Shown piece after piece: positions 27,987 through 31,094 of a stretch of DNA of 31,094 nt (positions are counted from its first letter, which is position 1; each line of letters starts with the position of its first letter). Below the pieces are notes generated by a model, which saw only the letters and a list, made by a program, of their open reading frames with translations, made no database searches and was not told where the DNA came from. The position numbers and the translations under genes were made by a program. Source of the stretch: Chara braunii (lineage: Eukaryota; Streptophyta; Charophyceae; Charales; Characeae); NCBI GenBank assembly GCA_003427395.1, contig BFEA01000020.1, positions 1,132,824-1,163,917 on the forward strand, in the 5' to 3' direction.

Positions 27987-29323
27987 TGTCATGATCCTGG
28001 CCAATTTCAAAGTACAAATTCACGGGAAATCACAATGCCGACCAATTGCAAAAATAAATGAATGAGCTTAAGAGGATGGAGAGAGAAAGAAGAAGAAGAA
28101 GAAGAAAGAAAGAAGATGAAAAAGATGTACAACATCGAAGACCAATGATAATTCCCATTCCTCTCGCCAACCAATCTCCTCCTCCTTTTCTCCTCCCCTC
28201 TTTATTCAAACAATAAATAATAATAATACTAATGATGATAAATGGCCGAACCAGAATCAATGTTTGAATCCCTCTTCTACTGCAGGCACAACATGAGGTC
28301 CACCATAGCCATGACCACCCTTCTCCTTCCTCTTCATGAAGGTCGAGGCTATGTCGGACTACTAGGGCATTGCCCTACATAGAAAAGACAACACAAAGCA
28401 ACTATGGCTGCTCCTACTCAGACCATCATGCCTGACTCTGTCTCGAAGCTTCTTGATGCCACTCTACCCCAACGATGGGTTTGCAGATGCAGCGCCCACC
28501 AAGGTGATGAAGATGGCGTCCACCATAGCCAGGTAAGCACCCCTGGCGCTCCTCTCTCCTAGTCCCTTTTTCCTCCTCCTCCAGCCTGAGCTCCTCCACC
28601 ATAGCTAAGGTGGGGAGTTAGGCACCGTTCTTCCCAACACAACGTTGCACACTAGCACTACTCCTCTAGCACTCCAGCAGCGCGACGTCCAAACTTGCAT
28701 GCAGTAAATGAGAAGCACTTCGCTCCTCTTGGAGATATAGCGGCCAACTTGCCTCTTGGGCGGTGACTTTCAGGTCGCACGACAACCAAGCAACCGGTAG
28801 CCACTCCATTTCGAGGGGAAACATCATTGCAGACTCTGATATGGCCCGTACAGGCCCTAGACTCAGACTACTTGGACTGGTACCCGCCTAGACCTAACCT
28901 ACAACTACTGGGCCTCTAAAAATTCAAACTTTTCTATTCTTCTGCTTTGCCTCTAGTCCCTGACACATCTACTGCTACTTGAGTGGTACCAGCCTACCAG
29001 CTACTTGAGTGTTTTTCCCCGCTGCTCTAAGTGGCGCAGACCTACTCCTGCTACTTGAGTGTTTTCCCTGCTGCAACCCTCAATGTCATGGCCACAGGTA
29101 AGTACCAGCCCTATGGGCCATCCAAGCAAGCAAGTACCCTTGCGGGTCACACACACACTCAAGCCGACAAACACTCAGACTGGCATGCAGCCTAGCCAGC
29201 ATGCACACACACACGCTTAGAAAACTAAGCAGAAATCGGGAATCTCAGCACGACATTCATTCTAGAGCAGCAATACTCAGAAAGCAGTTGTGTTCTCCAC
29301 CCGTGTTTGGGCAGGTCCTTACA
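27987..29323 (-). repeat. 5' LTR-E, copy 3
   Basis: 1337 bp, starting TGTAAGGACCTGCC at 29323 on the minus strand and ending GATCATGACA at 27987. It is more diverged from the two LTRs of the first element than they are from each other. It keeps the AAG microsatellite (28087-28116), the GATATAG site near 28734 and the ACTTGAG repeats near 28977-29062. Confidence 0.88.
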
Positions 29324-30336
29324 CAAGACTACATCTAGGGTATGAGATAGGTCATGGTCTGTACTGAGCATTTGTCTAAGTTTGTTGAGTTTATCCCCTT
29401 ACCTTCTAAGGCCTGAGTACCTTTGCACAAAGATTTGTTTGCTGAGAGGTGGGTTAATGTCCACGGGTGCCAAACCTCTATTGTTAGTGACAGAGACCCT
29501 AGATTTTGCAGCGATGAATAACAGCCTTTACCCAAAGACTACCTTCTTTCTAGGCTAGACATGACCTTGGTAGACATCCTGAAGCCAATGGACAAGTTGA
29601 AGTGATAAACCAAGTCTTGTTTCAGTCCTATGATCACACCTGATCAGTAGGACTGGGACAAACATTTGTCACAGACAACTGATGTATAACACGTGTGTTC
29701 ACAACACTACATTCTTTACACCATATAGGCTACACTTGGCCAGAGAGCCTTGACAACCTTTTGATCATCTCATTGACAAGGCTAAGCCTAAACTAACTCC
29801 TGGGACTGCAGAATTCACCAAGAGTTATGAGAAAGACCTAGAGAAGGCTAGAACTAACATGTTTAAGGCCCAGAAGAGGATGATCGAATAGGCTAACGAG
29901 CATCGTTCTCCCTCTACTATACAGGCAGGTCACTGGGTCTGAGTGAAAAGATCTGAACTAACTGACGAGCAAGACATTTGGTTGCCTGTATACTATGACC
30001 CATGGTAGGTGGTCAATACTGTGGGGTGAAATCCATTTGGACCTTCCTATGTGCTTGTTGTACCCCCTCATATCAGGACCTATCCACTGTATCCAGTATT
30101 CCATGCCTTGCAACTGATGCCTTTCCACTCCTGCTGATGCATTCCCTGGAAGAACACTGCAATTTGGACCTCTTATCCCTAGAAAGGGATATAAAGTGGA
30201 GAGCATAGAGGATCAGTGGGCCACAGGCCCCAACTGCACATACCTTGTGAAGTTCCGCTTCCCACCTCACATAGAGGATCTGTGGTTTACCCAGAAGGAA
30301 CTTGTCAAGTCTGGAAATTTAGTCGTGCGGTTGCGA
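29324..30336 (+). pseudogene. Integrase remnant (LTR-B element, copy 3)
   Basis: A badly decayed plus-strand integrase. Visible in order are LSKFVEFIPLPSK (about 29370), the glutamate motif GRHPEANGQVEVINQ (about 29570), KSYEKDLEKARTNMFKAQKRM (about 29822, read in two halves), an AGHWV-VKRSEL motif broken by a stop (about 29930), YYDPW (about 29993) and GPSYVLVVPPHIRTYP (about 30040). The chromodomain-like end KVESIEDQWA, YLVKFRF and WFTQKELVKSG closes the fragment at about 30325. At least six stops or frameshifts are present. The end is homologous to 17264-17600. Pol joins the middle of LTR-B directly, so the PPT and the first part of the LTR have been deleted. Confidence 0.82.
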
Positions 30337-30344
30337 TGAGGATT

Positions 30345-31023
30345 ATTGGCCTGCTCTATTTCCAGCGTTCAGCATCATCGTCTTCTTCAGGCACATGCGG
30401 CCATAGCTGGAGCTGGCCTGTCCTTTGAAGGCCGCGCTGGTAGAAGTCTCCCTGGCGCTGGTATTCCTCTTCATCACGGTGCTGTTTTGGAGGTTTGAAG
30501 CTGGCCGCTGCTTCATCGAGTGGCCTTTGCTGTGTGGTTGCTGCCATAGCGCAGGCAGCCATCTTCGTGGAGCTCATCTTCTTCTTCATGGTGGTTCAGG
30601 GCGCTGCTGCATAAGTATCTGGCTCTTGCCAGATCAGCGCCTATCACTGACAGGCACTAGGTGAATGGGCGCTGCTGCTGTTGAGAGAGTTGAGCGTCAG
30701 ACCTGTGTTCGTGAGTGGATTGGGAGGGTGGAGACTATTATTGATACTTCATTGGGGATTCTGTTTGGGGGTTGATCGAAGGGGGAAATTCATTCGTGGT
30801 TGAGACTCAAGATGGTACTCGATTGAGTGGGAGGAGAGCAGGGGGATTAATAAATAATTGATTGAAAACATTTTCTCTCAATTTTGTACCTGTATTTGGC
30901 TTCCGCTGTGCAATCTTCATGGCTATGGTGTGAATCTGCTCTCCCCGGTCTGCCTGTCACTGCAGATGTATATGGGAACATTTGAATGTGGTTTTGGATT
31001 GTGAACCAGTCGAGCACATAACA
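30345..31023 (+). repeat. LTR-B, copy 3 (left-truncated)
   Basis: It matches LTR-B copy 1 from about 18095 to its end and copy 2 from about 22385, finishing at GAGCACATAACA (31023). It is closer to copy 2 than to copy 1 in the shared part. The TATA-like site reads TAATAAATAA near 30848. A purine tract begins at the next base. Confidence 0.85.
30356..30589 (-). CDS. Antisense ORF in LTR-B copy 3, unknown
   Basis: A 77-codon minus-strand frame starting MKKKMSSTKMAACAMAATT, with PLDEAAASFKPPKQ, DEEEYQRQGDFY, RTGQLQLWP and the acidic C-terminus EEDDDAERWK. It is the intact-looking representative of the frame also present in copies 1 and 2. No known domain is recognised; Gln/Glu-rich composition suggests a disordered peptide. 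Reality as a gene is unproven. Confidence 0.35.
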   Translation of the reverse strand: MKKKMSSTKMAACAMAATTQQRPLDEAAASFKPPKQHRDEEEYQRQGDFYQRGLQRTGQLQLWPHVPEEDDDAERWK

Positions 31024-31094
31024 AAGGGACGGAGGGAGGAAAGGAAGGAAGGAAGGAAGGGAGTGAGGGAGGGAGGAAGAGTGATGGAGGGAGG
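31024..31094. repeat. Start of a second purine tract
   Basis: It is built from GGAGG, AAGG and GGGA words, like 21236-21821, and begins immediately after the LTR-B terminus. It continues past the window edge. Confidence 0.9.

Larger units (their letters stand above)
25560..29323 (-). mobile_element. Second LTR-E element, 5' part only
   Basis: On the minus strand this holds the 5' LTR (27987-29323), PBS (27974-27985), a leader of about 1.4 kb and gag (26543 to 25560). It stops inside or just after the capsid region; protease, pol and the 3' LTR are missing. It complements the first LTR-E element, which lacks gag but keeps pol. Upstream of the LTR, at 29324, integrase sequence of an LTR-B element begins. 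Confidence 0.85.

Overview
This window looks like repeat-dominated nuclear DNA from the green plant lineage. The evidence is a pile-up of Ty3/Gypsy-type LTR retrotransposons whose primer-binding sites resemble the plant initiator-Met tRNA site (TGGTATCAGAGC), together with long microsatellites and no compact gene structure. A large-genome streptophyte alga such as Chara is my best guess from general appearance; I cannot confirm it. I see no convincing intact host protein gene. Nearly all recognisable coding sequence is gag, protease (PR), reverse transcriptase (RT), RNase H or integrase (IN), broken by stops, frameshifts and deletions.

I group the LTRs by comparing copies within the window. 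LTR-E has three copies: 1333-2571, 5463-6795 and 27987-29323, all minus. LTR-A has three: 236-1330 minus, 16139-17260 minus and 24345-25461 plus. LTR-B has three: 17674-18756, 21822-~22750 and ~30345-31023, all plus. A fourth element (D, plus) is seen only as the end of its 5' LTR and its internal region.

Layout: palindrome-rich repeat (1-235); solo LTR-A (236-1330); LTR-E element with both LTRs, polypurine tract (PPT) and primer-binding site (PBS) but no gag/PR (1333-6795, minus); GATT microsatellite; element D with PBS, a bZIP-like motif array, and decayed gag, PR and RT (~7000-11994, plus); LTR-A element with gag, PR and RT start running toward it (11986-17260, minus); LTR-B element end with IN tail and LTR (17261-18756, plus); about 400 bp unassigned; a 2-kb pyrimidine tract containing a U6 snRNA-like sequence (minus); a 0.6-kb purine tract; LTR-B copy 2; (CT)n; an IN end carrying a foldback insertion, followed by LTR-A copy 3 that contains a (GA)n tract with one N (23091-25461, plus); gag, leader and 5' LTR of another LTR-E element (25560-29323, minus); a decayed IN fused to a truncated LTR-B (29324-31023, plus); and the start of another purine tract.

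The strongest unexpected signals are the U6-like sequence inside the pyrimidine tract, the abrupt pyrimidine-to-purine switch whose purine arm abuts an LTR-B start, an antisense reading frame kept in all three LTR-B copies, a cluster of TGACGTGG motifs around element D's PBS, a leader hairpin conserved between two LTR-E elements, and the foldback array inside an integrase. All family assignments rest on motifs read by eye; no database search was run.
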